From Brachypodius melanocephalos (lineage: Eukaryota; Chordata; Aves; Passeriformes; Pycnonotidae), in NCBI GenBank assembly GCA_013398615.1, contig VZSR01001685.1, positions 28,913,940-28,977,939 of the forward strand: DNA of 64,000 nucleotides, in the 5' to 3' direction. The notes beneath the pieces were generated by a model that saw only the letters and a list, made by a program, of their open reading frames with translations, was not told the DNA's origin and ran no database searches. This document shows, piece by piece, positions 1 through 11,290 of the stretch (its first letter is position 1; each line of letters opens with the position of its first letter). The position numbers and the translations under genes are program-made.

Positions 1-622
1 TGGAGCACCCATCCCAGCTTCAGCCACAGAGGCTGTGCTGTGCCTGTAGCTTCCTACCTGTGGTGGTGCTTTTAATAGCAGATCACCGTGTGTTCTCACA
101 GCTCCAAGTTCTCACTGCCCCACACCACCGCCTTCTTACCCTTCTCTTCAATGTTCAAAATCACTCCTTGGATAACCAATATATTCCTCTCCTAATACAG
201 CCCAGATGACTCAAGGCACAGAAAGCAAGCTGCAGGCTTTGCGCTTCTGGCCTGCCAGCTGGAATCCAACACAGATGACTTGTTCTTGTCATCAGCTCTC
301 AGAAGGAGGGTCAACTGAGGGCCATTTTCTATTTCCCATATGACTTACTACAGTGCCAGCTTTTTCACGATCTGCTATGTCTTTCCAGGGCTGGAACAGG
401 GATTAGGTGTCTCATTAGGCATATGCATCCTAATAATAGGCCAGGGATGACTTATGCTTAGACCAAATATATATGAGGAAATTTGTCCCACTCTGCACTA
501 ACTAGGTCAGGTTGTCACAAAGATAACTAAGAATAGCAGTGCCATGCAGTCAGTGCAAGTGATGACTCAGAAGGTGTTTTTTTAGCTGAAAAATGCTCCT
601 CAGAGTTGTCACTGAGGATGAT

Positions 623-676
623 ATTCTATGCATGAGGAACATAGCACTTCATTCTATGCATGAGGAACATAGCACT
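623..676. repeat. Two perfect 26-bp tandem copies (28-bp period)
   Basis: ATTCTATGCATGAGGAACAT followed by AGCACT occurs at 623-648 and again, with no mismatch, at 651-676. A recent local duplication. Each copy holds the palindrome ATGCAT. Confidence 0.95.
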
Positions 677-3032
677 AAAATCCAGCCTTTTAATTTTTCT
701 TTTAATTATTTGTCAACTTACACATTTCTTCATGCTCATCTACTACACATTCATTTTTAGCAGCAAGTTCAGTGTCCTCTTGCACTTGAAAATCATTTAA
801 CATAAAAAGATACGGAGGAAGAAAATAAAGCTATGCATTAGCATCGCTTCATGGGCTACTCATGTACTTTGAAACTTTCAAGAATATATAAACAAAATCC
901 TCCTCCTTCCTTTCCCATCACACCACCTGTTTTGCATAACAGGTTTTTTCTTTGCCCCTGTTGCAACTGGCAGAGTGGAAATGAACAGTATATCTCAAGA
1001 CAGCAAATATTGTTGCAGGTTCCAGGTACCTTCAGAGTGGAGGCCGAAAAACAAATGTTTTTGATGTCATGGGTCCTGTAGGGTCTTGAATTATCTGCCT
1101 GCCTGACTACAGGTAGTAACTATGTGATGCTGAACTACATATTTGCTCAGAGCATGGAAATTTCTCCTATTTCTCAGTATCATGCTGAGTTTTCTGTGTG
1201 GTAATAAGTCATATAATTAATGTCGGAAAGCATTAATTTTTAATGAATATAAGTTTCTCTAATCAGCCACCAACCCAGATTCAATAGAAATATGCTGTAA
1301 TGCAGTTCATTGGCTTCAAAAAACTTTGTGAGTCAGGTTTGGTTAACTGCATCTTCCCCAAAACAGCTTTAAAATAAAAGAATAAGTACAATCAAGAGAG
1401 TCTCTGGCTTAGGGTGCATGTGACTTTTTAACATAGACCTTAATCCTGGGCACTGAAGCACTCACATGATTATTTAATACATATTTAAAATACCAAGAAA
1501 AGAACATGACTCTGTAATCACTGGTTTACTATTTTCCTCTCTTGTAAAAAACCAGAACTTTATACATGCAGCTGCTTTGTCTGATCTTCTGGGACATTGT
1601 TCACTGGTGGATAGGAAATGAATTTTATAATCTGGGATTTATTCTCTGCCAAATGGGGTTTTTTTCTGATTTCATCCAATACTTACCCTTCCAGTATACT
1701 TTAACCTGAACAGTGCAAACCAGTTGAAAGCTTTCCTAGACAACCAGCTATAAAATGATGAATATGTGAAGACAGCATATTGACCATGCTGGTCTGCATT
1801 AGCACATGAATCACACTGAGGTTTTTAACATGTTTTGTGACACTGCTTCTGTTCATAGACCCAAGTGGAGAAGAAGGAGATGTCAATGGCTTCCATACAA
1901 TGAAAGGGCAGTGACACCACACACCCAGAAGGCGCTGCAGACAGCCTTGCCAGCTGCACATGCCATCTTCCTGGGCGCTCAGGGAAAGGAAATTACTCAC
2001 AAAATGTCTGTAGAGGCAGGAGTTGCCTTGCAATATAGACCAAAGGCCTATGCTGATAGATAAGGTTAATGTAGCCACCAAAGAAGGTTTTTAGGGTTGG
2101 TGTGTCTGTGTAACTTCCCACTTGGGTCTGACCTGAAGAAGTCTTTATCCCAGACAGGTCTTAAAAGGAACACTGATATAGGCATGGTCATTGAACATCC
2201 ATCTTTGCAAATTCTTGTCTTTTCATGGCAAACTACCTCTGAGATGTCCAGTGTCATCACCCCAGGAGAGTCTGGCAACAAGCAATGTGTGGCATGTTCC
2301 GAAAACACATGGGCTGACCTTGTCATGGCTTTTAAAATGTTCTTCTACATCCAAAATCTATTGTTGATTTTTATGATTTAATCTAATTCTTTCACTTCCT
2401 TTTCCAAACTGCTGTGTTTCAGTGAGACTTTATGGATCTCTATCACATATTGAAGGACCTTTCAAATACACTCTCAATGAATAGTTTCAAAATGCACAAG
2501 CACACACAGTAAAAAGAAATGAGAATTCCTAGTCTTGTCATACTGGCAGGCTTAGTTGATCTTTCAATACACACTGTGGGTTCAGAAGTCTGGGAAAAAC
2601 TTGGCAAGAAATAATAGACAAAATATTAAATGTCAGGCTTCTTTTTATAATAGAGCTTTCAGTACAATAAGACTCATACAGTCCGTCAATGCTGTCATGT
2701 AACACTCTATTTATATGTATGTAAAAGAAGAGTTTGTCTAGTTTTTGTGTTTATGGAGTCAATCAACTTGCTTTTCACATCTTTTTTTAACTTTATTTAA
2801 ATATGTTTATTACTTTGCTCTTCTGTTCTTAAATCTGCTTCCCCCAGAGTAGTATTAATATCTCAGAGCCTCAGTGTCATAAAAAAACCCCTCCAAAACA
2901 ACCAGTGAAAAACAACAATGAAATAACCACTAATCTATTAACAGAGAAAGCTTGAAAATATGGTTGCTGACAGCGTAAGGATTGGATCTAATGAAAGGGC
3001 TGTGAAGTACTGTGGGTTTGGACAGTTTTTTA

Positions 3033-3102
3033 GGGGTTTTTTGTATGTTTGGGGTTTTTTTTTTTTTTTTTTTTTTTTTTAGGTTTTTTTGTATGTTTGG
3101 GG
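3033..3102. repeat. T26 tract flanked by 22-bp near-identical repeats
   Basis: A run of 26 T (3055-3080) is flanked on both sides by GGTTTTTTGTATGTTTGGGG-like copies (3033-3054 and 3081-3102). The homopolymer length may be imprecise in an assembly. Confidence 0.85.
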
Positions 3103-3732
3103 CTGATGACAATGAAATAATGAGGGCTAGTTAAGTATTTCTGAGAGTTGGGATTTCTGTGCAATGGCATGCAACACATGCTAGATCTGCATTTCTAGAA
3201 ACCTTCCTTCCCCTAATGTGGCATCAGGTCTGTTTTTAAGCTCCTCTGCCTCTGTACTACATGAAAGGCAGCTGGCTGTGTTAAAACATCCGTCTGGAGA
3301 ACAATATTGCAGTTTCCTCCAACAACATGTTGTCTCAGAAGTCTTTTAAAATAGTTTATAAAATTTGCGATAGACACAGCAAAACAGTAAGATGATAACT
3401 TCAGAAAATCATCAAAAGCAAACTAGGAAATGAGGCTTTTAAAAAAATATGGAGTATGAATGAAGACTGCCTATACGCTTTTTTTTTTTGTGTAGAGGAT
3501 GAAAACATTTTGTAGTTGGATAAGATGGAGCTATGCTGAGACTCTGTTAAGTTACCACTAAAGTTACCTGCTTTTAGTAACAGCAGCTCCATGTCCACCA
3601 CCTGGATGTGTCTTCAACATTGTCTTCATTTTTTCTACAAGTGATAGCAAATATTTATCGCAGATTTTACCTTCGTGACCTCCTAAATACATTTTGATGA
3701 TGTCTGTCTATCGATAACAGATATTTTAAATT

Positions 3733-3796
3733 TGTAGATATTTTAGATATTGTAGATATATTGTAGATATATTGTAGATATATTGTAGATATTTTA
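3733..3796. repeat. 11-bp tandem repeat TTGTAGATATA
   Basis: Four near-perfect units of TTGTAGATATA preceded by decayed units. The array ends where the CR1 fragment begins. Confidence 0.9.
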
Positions 3797-3940
3797 ACAA
3801 GGCCAAGTGCAAGGTGCTGCACCTAGGTCAGGGCAACTCCCAGTATCAACACAAGCTGTGGAATGACAGATCAAGAGCAGCCCTACCAAGGATTGTGGGG
3901 TGCTGCTGGGTGAGAGGCTGGACATGACCCAGCAAGTGGA
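3797..3940 (+). mobile_element. CR1 LINE fragment (ORF2 region)
   Basis: Starts AACAAGGCCAAGTGCAAGGT and continues through CTGCACCTAGGTCAGGGCAA to GAGAGGCTGGACATGACCCA. This is the late reverse-transcriptase region of avian CR1. It is internally deleted and frameshifted, and directly abuts the 11-bp tandem repeat at 3733-3796. Confidence 0.75.
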
Positions 3941-5387
3941 CTTCTACAACTGTTGTTTTTATTTTCATCAAAGCATTTTTACCTTTTTGGTTACAAGTAA
4001 TGTAAGTCTCTTTCATTCTTTCACTGAACTTTTTCTTCAAGGTGCCCTAATCTGGAGTTTGTGACTTCTCCGTTTTAATTCAAAGCTATTTCCTTCCAGG
4101 AGAATTTGGTAATAGGGAATCATCTTATTCACTCTATTCTCTCCAAATTTCACAGGACTTCATTGTATATTTATGTGTATAAGCTACCATGTAAGAAATT
4201 CCACACTCTCAAAAAGGCCTGCACAAAAATGCAGGCAAATCTATTTATACAGGAAGCCATCCCAGATGCTGGATCATATTTCTAACAACTACCTGAGAGC
4301 TCTGTGGGAAAATTCACAAAAAGATACAATATAAAGCACCGAGTCCTATCCAAGTGAATTCCCTGTAACCCCTAGCATGAGATGCTCAAACCTGTCATCA
4401 TCAGAATCTGTGAGAGGGAACCCTGAGACAGGGAATGACCTGCATCCAATAAGGCAGTGCACAAGTGAGGAAAAGGGCTTGGGTACATTACCTGGGCAGA
4501 GGAGAGACAGGAATGAAAATCTAAAGGCAGGTATGATGGAAAGTGTAAAACTGGGGCTGAACATAAGTGGAATCTTTGGAAGAATTCTTTTCTACATTTT
4601 CCTGTTTACTAAGACTCCTTTTAAACGACTGATTAATGATTTTTCTCCTCTGCGTGTTTTCAATCTAAACAGTACTGCTTTCTAACAAACGTGGCCATAA
4701 TTTTTGGTATTATTTTTCTTTTTCTGAATGGAGAACGTTCACAGGACAAAAACAGTATGGAGTATTTCAGCATTTTTATACAGAAACTTTATTATTGAAC
4801 AAAAGACAGTGTTCTTATTAAGCATTTATAAATAGCTTTTATTTTCTGCCTACAAACATTGCATGGAGTTACTCTTCAACCCTTCATCCACCTTGGATTT
4901 CATGCCTAATGTAGAAATAAATAATACATGTGTTGGATTTTATACGTTGGAGCCTTCCGTTGCCTGTGGGTTGGATTTCCTGCTATTGTTTCCCACAGGT
5001 GACTGTGTACACTCAATTACTGTGCTGAAGACCAGTGTTGTCTGAGGTGCCTTCTGGCCCAGTACCTACAGAGCCAGACTCCAGAGCATGTCCTTTTGTT
5101 TGAATTAATAGTGGAAAAATAGAAAATATTCTTTTCTTTTCATTGAAAGGGTTTTCTCCCTTCACTTTGAAATCAATGTCAGCTTTTTTATGTGATTAAG
5201 AGCTAATTCCTTAAGTGTCTTGGGAGATAGATTGTCACACTAACTGAAGTGGAAAAGAAAAGCAGTGAGCTTTCAACGTGTTCAAACAACAGACCAGTCA
5301 GTGCAGGGTGCTGTGCTTATGGGTTCTCTGCAGAATGACATATGAAACAATATCCCCCTCTGCATCTTGACACTTCACCCTTCTCAC

Positions 5388-5547
5388 CCATCTGCCACAG
5401 CCACCATTGACTTGTGGTGATCAAATTGTCGTGTTTTAGTTTCCACCTCTGTGAATATTACTCGATTGTCCTTGGTGAGTCTGGTCGTGAAAATGGCACA
5501 GTAAAAAGCGATTTGCCTCGCTGTGGATATACGAAGTCGGATCAGAT
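5388..5547 (-). other. Candidate unrecognised coding exon or relic, CpG-dense
   Basis: A minus-strand frame is open for more than 60 codons and ends at a TGA just past 5388. Within it, 5547-5388 is bounded by a good acceptor (pyrimidine tract then TACGCAG) and a strong donor (ATGG then GTGAGA). About eight CpG dinucleotides fall in this 160 bp, unlike the CpG-poor surroundings, and codon choice looks coding. The peptide includes STARQIAFYCAIF and, further on, VIFTEVETK. The spacing of IAFY, F-x-x-V-x-T and F-D weakly recalls the first strands of C1q/TNF-type jelly-roll domains, but the later G-x-Y-x-F part is absent. The plus strand of the same stretch also has a 46-codon open frame, so chance is possible. 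No partner exon was found and no gene is named. Confidence 0.25.
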
Positions 5548-6723
5548 CTGCGTAGGAAGATGACAGAACAGCAAATGTTGTACTGATGGTGGGGGGTAGG
5601 ACATTTCATCTGCCATATCTAGTCTGCTTTTTTCCAAAATGAGCATCACTTCCCAGATGCTCTGATTAGCAGCTACCAGTGGTTGCTTGTTATATTTTTG
5701 GATATTCACCCACTTAGATGTAGTTTGGCTGTGTCAGCAGGGGAGTGGACCCCACTGCTGGACAAACCCCAACAGAAATAAATTCTGAAAAGACGAAAGG
5801 AATCAGTTTTGCAAGGACAAGTGGCCAGTCTCACCTTTGTGAATATTCTCCAGCCCATGGAAATTGCTTGTATTTACTTCAGAATCTCTCTCAGTTACAA
5901 CCAGTGATTCTAAAAGGAGCAACTTTTTTTTCCATTACTACTTAGCTGCCACACAGCAGTAAATCTGCCTTCTTAGAGACAGGTGTCATACTCTGGTTCC
6001 TTGTACCATCAATTCCTTGGGACAGAAACTCTCCTCTCTGTCAGTGCAGTTTAGTGCAAAGGGTCCTGGTTTCATTGTATTGTTGCAGTTGGATTACAAA
6101 TGTCCTTCGCATTTAGCCAGGAGATCTGATAACAAATTGCTCTGCTTTCATGTTGTTAGCACCAAGATAACTCCATCAGATAATGCATCCTTTTCAGGAA
6201 TGTTTGTTTAAATTGTCATCCTGTACTTTCTGTCTTATTAGAGTAGGGGCTAGTCACATCCAAGAGAGAAAATAGGAATATATTTAGAGAAAAAAACCAC
6301 ACACTTTGATGGAAAAAACATCTTTTCTATGGAAATTGTAGATGAAGTTCCCAAAAGGATGAAGGATGAAGAACTGTTTTATAGTCTATGGATGGATATC
6401 AAATACACAAGAAAAGGAAAACACAGTGTTATTTTCAATTGACTGTTAGTAAGAATTAACAATATATATTGTTGAGTATTTTTATTTTTCCACAAACTCT
6501 TACTAAGCTCACTTTTTTTGAGAGTTCTTGGGGGTTTCGTAAGATCAAAGGCCAGGCAGATGTCATAGAAAAGCCTCAGAAAGAAAAACTGAAAATGTGT
6601 AGGGATATAGTCTTGCTAAGCCTTCAGGGTTACCTCTTCTCCATCAATCATTGAACAGGAGTCAATCACACCAATTACTGCATTTTGAGCTCATGGACTT
6701 CCTGGGCTAAGTAAGAACAACGA

Positions 6724-6783
6724 ATGGATTGCTTGGGTTAACCAAGGAAAGCTGATGGATTGCTTGGGTTATCTAAGGAAAGC
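6724..6783. repeat. Two 29-bp tandem copies (31-bp period)
   Basis: ATGGATTGCTTGGGTTA begins both copies (6724-6752 and 6755-6783), which differ at two bases (AACC versus ATCT in the middle). Confidence 0.93.
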
Positions 6784-8120
6784 AGGCTTATGCTCTCTTT
6801 CTACCACACATTCAGGCTCTAAAGAAGATACTTCAGGTTTTCTGTTTTTTGGCCATGTCCTCTCTTTGTTACAGTTTGAGAGACAGGGTTTGTAAACAGT
6901 AGGAGTACATCAACTCTGCGTGTGTGTTTGTTTGTGTGTTATGAGAAGGATGTGTGTGGAGAGCCATGTGAATTGCAAAGGGTAGTGTCATCGTTTACAA
7001 GTTATTTCCTTTAACGAGTACTTCTATTCAAATCCAGATGGTGCTTGGAGAATTTTCTGCTATTGAAAAAAGACTTCCCTTCCTCTTGGCTGTGGTACAT
7101 CCTTGCACCACACCTGGGAGTGACGCTGGTCACATTTCCACTGCCTGGCTTTGGATCTGAATGTTCCACCATGTGATCACAATGTGGATGCTCAACTCAA
7201 GTCCCAGGGGTGATGTTCCCCTTTTCTCTAGGACATAAACATCATTCTGTCATTGAACTCTAACATAATTTTCATGTTTCACTGTTTCCCAATCTGCTGA
7301 AAATTCTCTCCACAGACTTACCAAGAGAAGAGAAATTCATTGCAAACTCTGCTCTTGAGAGTCCTGAGTAATTTCCTGATGAAAAGTCTGAAATGAAACT
7401 TTAGAATCTTGTTTCTATTTTTTGTTGCTACTTTGTGTGTAGAAAAACTGCAGTATTTTTAGAAACAAATGAAGAAAAGATTTAAAGTTAGTTTTGCTTC
7501 CAGTATTTTGAGTGTTTGTCAGTGTCAGAACAGACGATTGGGGATACAATAATCAAAAAGTCACTCTAGGATATTCTGATTCACAAGAGTCTCCTGGGAG
7601 CCCAAACTAGGTTATGACAATACAACAGCATATTTCATCTTGTCAAGGAGGACTTTCTAGTTCCCCAGATTCCCACACATTTTCCTAACACTACAATTGA
7701 AAACAAAATCAAGCTACTTATGAGTTAGGATAGGAAATCACCTGGAAAGCAGCCATCAGTGTTGTCCAATCTCTTAGCCCAAGGAGCAGGACAGGCTGTC
7801 AAATCCCTTGACAGAGCAGGAAGCGAGGCAGCAGCAAGCAAGACAGCACAAACACACAGAGGCAAGAAAACAGCACCGTGTTTAACCACGTATGCCTGTG
7901 TATGATCAGGACCACATTTTCACAGCTGAGTGGAAGGAAACAGGTCAACTTTGCTCATCTCAGTAGATGATCTTCAGTCATGTTAATAGAATTGATCCTG
8001 TTTGGTGAACATGGATTGAATTATTCAGATGGATATTGTGGTGTGTAACTGGCACACAGTCAGAGATGTGTGAGTGTTTTCATTTATCAGACAATAACTT
8101 AAATCCTTTATCAGGCAGTG

Positions 8121-8150
8121 AAAACAAAACAAAACAAAACAAAACAAAAC
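8121..8150. repeat. (AAAAC)6 microsatellite
   Basis: Six uninterrupted AAAAC units, likely polymorphic. Confidence 0.97.
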
Positions 8151-9464
8151 ATGCTTCTAAACTGTTATTTATCGCCAAAAGATATAGGTCAGAAAAGAAA
8201 TAGGTCAGTTAAACTATTACCTGAAGATGTTTGTCAGACTCCAAAAAATGTAGTAGGGATGTATTTCAAATGTTGATGTCCATGGTGGGTTAGGGGAAAA
8301 TGTCTGCACTGCATTGAGGATATCAGAGGCCAGGATTCAAGAGGAGAGGAGTGTTAAATTCAACAATTCACATAGGTCCAGATCATGCAGTATACATGTT
8401 AAAACTCACTGTGAAACCAGAGCTTGAGCTATATAGGCAAAATGGAAATCCCCTTGTGTTCATGGCCACTCATCTAAATGCTGTGTAGAGGATTTACTTT
8501 GTTTGGTGATTTGGTTTTTTGTGGCAAAATAGATTCTAAGATGGTGTTTTCACCATAGCAGGATGCTGCAAGCTGCTGGGGGAACCATGCTGAATCTCTC
8601 CCTCTCTAGCCTTCCTGGGTAGGAATAGATGTAGTAAACAGTAAAAGTGCAGCAGAAACTGCACTTGCAGTCTGAGTGTGGGCACATCCCAGACCTTGTC
8701 CACAAAAGGTGAAGTACTGCAGGTGCACAGGGCTGGATCTCACGTGGAGAAAGCAAACTGGCTGTGACTGCTATCTGGAGCAGCACACACCATGATCAGG
8801 GGGTACCAATCCACTCCAGCCTCAACACTGCAGGGCCTTTTCAGAGAGTTGCTTTTGACTGGGCTAATTGCTTTCTTCCATGCTGGATATTTTTCAGGAA
8901 TTATGTATTCAGCCAGTGATGAGGGACTATCTCTCATCAGCTTGTCTCAATGAACTCTACCTTTAGAAGGTGCCTAGTAGATACCCAGCAGTAGCTGACA
9001 ACAGTAGAGGTAACTGAATTTTTCTGAGCAGTAAGAAATAACCTTGCCATTTGCCTTATCACCTTAACTATATTTTAAGATATTAATTCTGCAAGCACAG
9101 CCTTACATCAAAAATATAAATCATATTGATGCCCTTATGTTGATAACCAGGAACTGTCAGGGGGGTTTCCAAGCTGGTTTTAGATGGAAGAGCTGTTGTT
9201 GATGTGGAGCTTGAGAATATCTTTAGTCCGTCATTATGTCTTCTACCCTGAAGTGCTCACAGGTACCATACAAGCAGATTCTGAGAATTCAGAGCTTATG
9301 GATTTCAGGGAAGAACTCTACTTAGTTCAGTTAAAATTAAGTCCAAAAAGTACATTCTTCAATTGTTTTCACAGGCACCTATGAATAATCTGAAACTTGT
9401 ATCAAAGAACAATATAGCAATTCTTTGCTGATCCTAGAAAAACATTGGAAGAGGACACTTCACA

Positions 9465-9600
9465 GATCACAGAATATTCTTAACTGGAAGATACCCACAA
9501 TGATCACCAAATTAAACTCTTGAGTGACTGCCAATACAGGGACTGAATCCACAACCTTGGTCTTATTAGCACCACACTCTGACCAACTGAGTTAATCACT
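9465..9600 (-). mobile_element. TguSINE1-like SINE: tRNA-Ile-derived head with CR1-type tail
   Basis: On the minus strand the element begins with a degenerate tRNA: box A TAACTCAGTTGG, then GTGGTGCTAATAAGACCAAGG covering an isoleucine AAT anticodon region, then a decayed box B (GGATTCAGTCC). It continues through a spacer into a sequence resembling the 3' end of CR1 (AGAATATTCTGTGATCTGTG at the far end). tRNA-Ile fused to a CR1 tail is the published composition of TguSINE1 from passerine birds. The copy is old and mutated. It is not a working tRNA gene, since box B and stem pairing are broken. Target-site duplications were not clear. Confidence 0.75.
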
Positions 9601-10279
9601 TCCTGATCCATAACTGTGTCAGGGTGACAAGCAGAGTTTTTTTTCAGGAGATGGATTGTCTTCTACTTTGCAAGCACTTAATCAACTCTGACACAATAAG
9701 AGATTTAAAATTTTTAAAGTAATTTCAGATTTTCTCTCTCTCCCTGTCTTTTTTTTTCCCTTTCCTCTCAAATTAACATCCAGCTGCTTGTATACTGTGG
9801 ACAAAGGAGTGCCAATATGTTTCAGGTACAAGCAACTTCAATCTCCTATATTTTATGCCAAATAAGTTAGAAAATGTAAATAGTAGAAGAAAATCAGGAG
9901 TGTTGTTTGTGCTTTGAGTATTCTACTCTTCTGCTGTAGTTCTTGTTCAAATTGCTTCTTCTTCATGTACTGATGTGTTGCCCTGTGAGAACATGTACTT
10001 GTGAAGCCAAGGAGAGGTGCACTGAATGATGACTCTCACAGCAAGTACTGCAGAGGTGAGTTACCCTCTGCTGCATTGACTCCATGACAGCTTCAGAGGT
10101 GGAGAACAGGAGCTTGGTCCTGTATCCCTGGATGTGACTAAACCATGTGTATGAATAGGTAGTTCTATGTGTGTGTAGATCTGCATTTATTGCACACCTT
10201 ACCTGAAAGATGAAAGATGTGTAATCACCTACCTTGGTGAAATTCCAAGGAATTTGGTGTGTCAATACAAGCCTTCTGT

Positions 10280-10930
10280 GTCTTCGACCAGCCTCACTTC
10301 CCTGAATCCCTTCTCCCTGGTAATTTCACATTTCCATTTAAAGAATGTTTTGTAGGCCTCATTGCTTTTCTCTGAATTGTCTCCATTGATCCATTCATTT
10401 TGCATGGCATTGCCCAGAACTGACAATGCATCCCAGGAGCTTTAGTAGTGACAAGCAGAGCATGTGGATGACTGCAGCTTGCTGACTATCCTCTGGACTG
10501 TGCATTCCAATAGGATGTTTGCATTTTTCGGTAAGACCACATTCACCGCTCACTTTCAGTCTGTGATCTGCTGTAAAACCACAGTGTTTGCTCTAGTTCT
10601 TGCTGGTTCTCCATCTGGTATTTGTGCTTTTACTTATATTGCCTAGTGTATTTTTCCCTCTTAAATGTCCCTCTGGCTTTTCAGACTATTACTTGGGTTT
10701 GTTGAGATCATTTGAACCCTGCCCTCTGGTATGCTTGCATTTTTTCTCAGCTCTGTACACTCCACAAATAGTTACATCGTTTTACTGAGAAGATGGAACA
10801 GGGCTGGACCAGCACAAATCCATGAGTTATGTCCTTCCACTTCGAACCACTGGCTGGTGAAGTATGGTTTTTTGCATCAGTTTGTACCCTCTCTGTAGCA
10901 GCAGCTTTATCTGGTTTAATTTACAGCATA
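10280..10930 (-). mobile_element. Probable old, highly diverged CR1 fragment
   Basis: Read on the minus strand, phrases such as those complementary to CTCAGCTCTGTACACTCCAC and GAGAAGATGGAACAGGGCTG resemble old CR1 ORF2 sequence. It lies immediately upstream, in the same orientation, of the younger CR1 3' end that starts at about 10938. Very diverged; boundaries are approximate. Confidence 0.45.
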
Positions 10931-10937
10931 TTTATAG

Positions 10938-11290
10938 ACACAGAATCATAGAATGGTTTGGTTTTGAAGGGACCCTGAAGATCATCCAGTTCCAACCCCC
11001 TGCCATGGGCATGGACACCTTTCACTAGACCAGGTTACCCAAAGCCCCATCCAATAGGGCCTTCAACATTTCCAGCGATGGGGCAACCACAACTTCTCTG
11101 GGCAACATGTTCCAGTGCCTCACCACTCTCACAGTAAAGAATTTCTTCCTTGTGTTCAATCTAAGCCTGTCCTCTTTTATTTCAAGCCCACATCCCCTTG
11201 TCCTGTCACTACATTGGCTCGCAAAAAGTCCCTCTCCAATATTCTTATAGGTCGATGAGTTTGGTCATGTTGTTAACACCTTTCAGAAGC
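10938..11290 (-). mobile_element. CR1 LINE 3' end
   Basis: The plus strand shows the reverse complement of the CR1 3' region: ACAGAATCATAGAATGGTTT, GAAGATCATCCAGTTCCAAC, GGGCAACATGTTCCAGTGCC and CCTTGTCCTGTCACTACATT. It is 5'-truncated as usual for CR1, and the original terminus is marked by the ATTCTATG-type octamer. Confidence 0.9.

Larger units (their letters stand above)
1..3796. other. Intergenic DNA, no supported gene
   Basis: AT-rich, stop-dense on both strands. Overlapping short frames at 1701-2381 show no family resemblance. Only the tandem repeats listed separately stand out. Confidence 0.6.
5548..9464. other. Intergenic DNA, no supported gene
   Basis: Holds the 31-bp tandem duplication and the AAAAC microsatellite. 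No exon-like stretch, RNA gene or transposon was recognised. Confidence 0.6.

Noticed and set aside
8121..8150. Regular repeats considered as a CRISPR-like array
   Set aside because: Pure microsatellite without spacers; the host is a vertebrate. No CRISPR array occurs in the window.
9522..9598. A tRNA-Ile gene on the minus strand
   Set aside because: Box B and stems are degenerate and the sequence continues into a CR1-type tail, so it is the head of a SINE.
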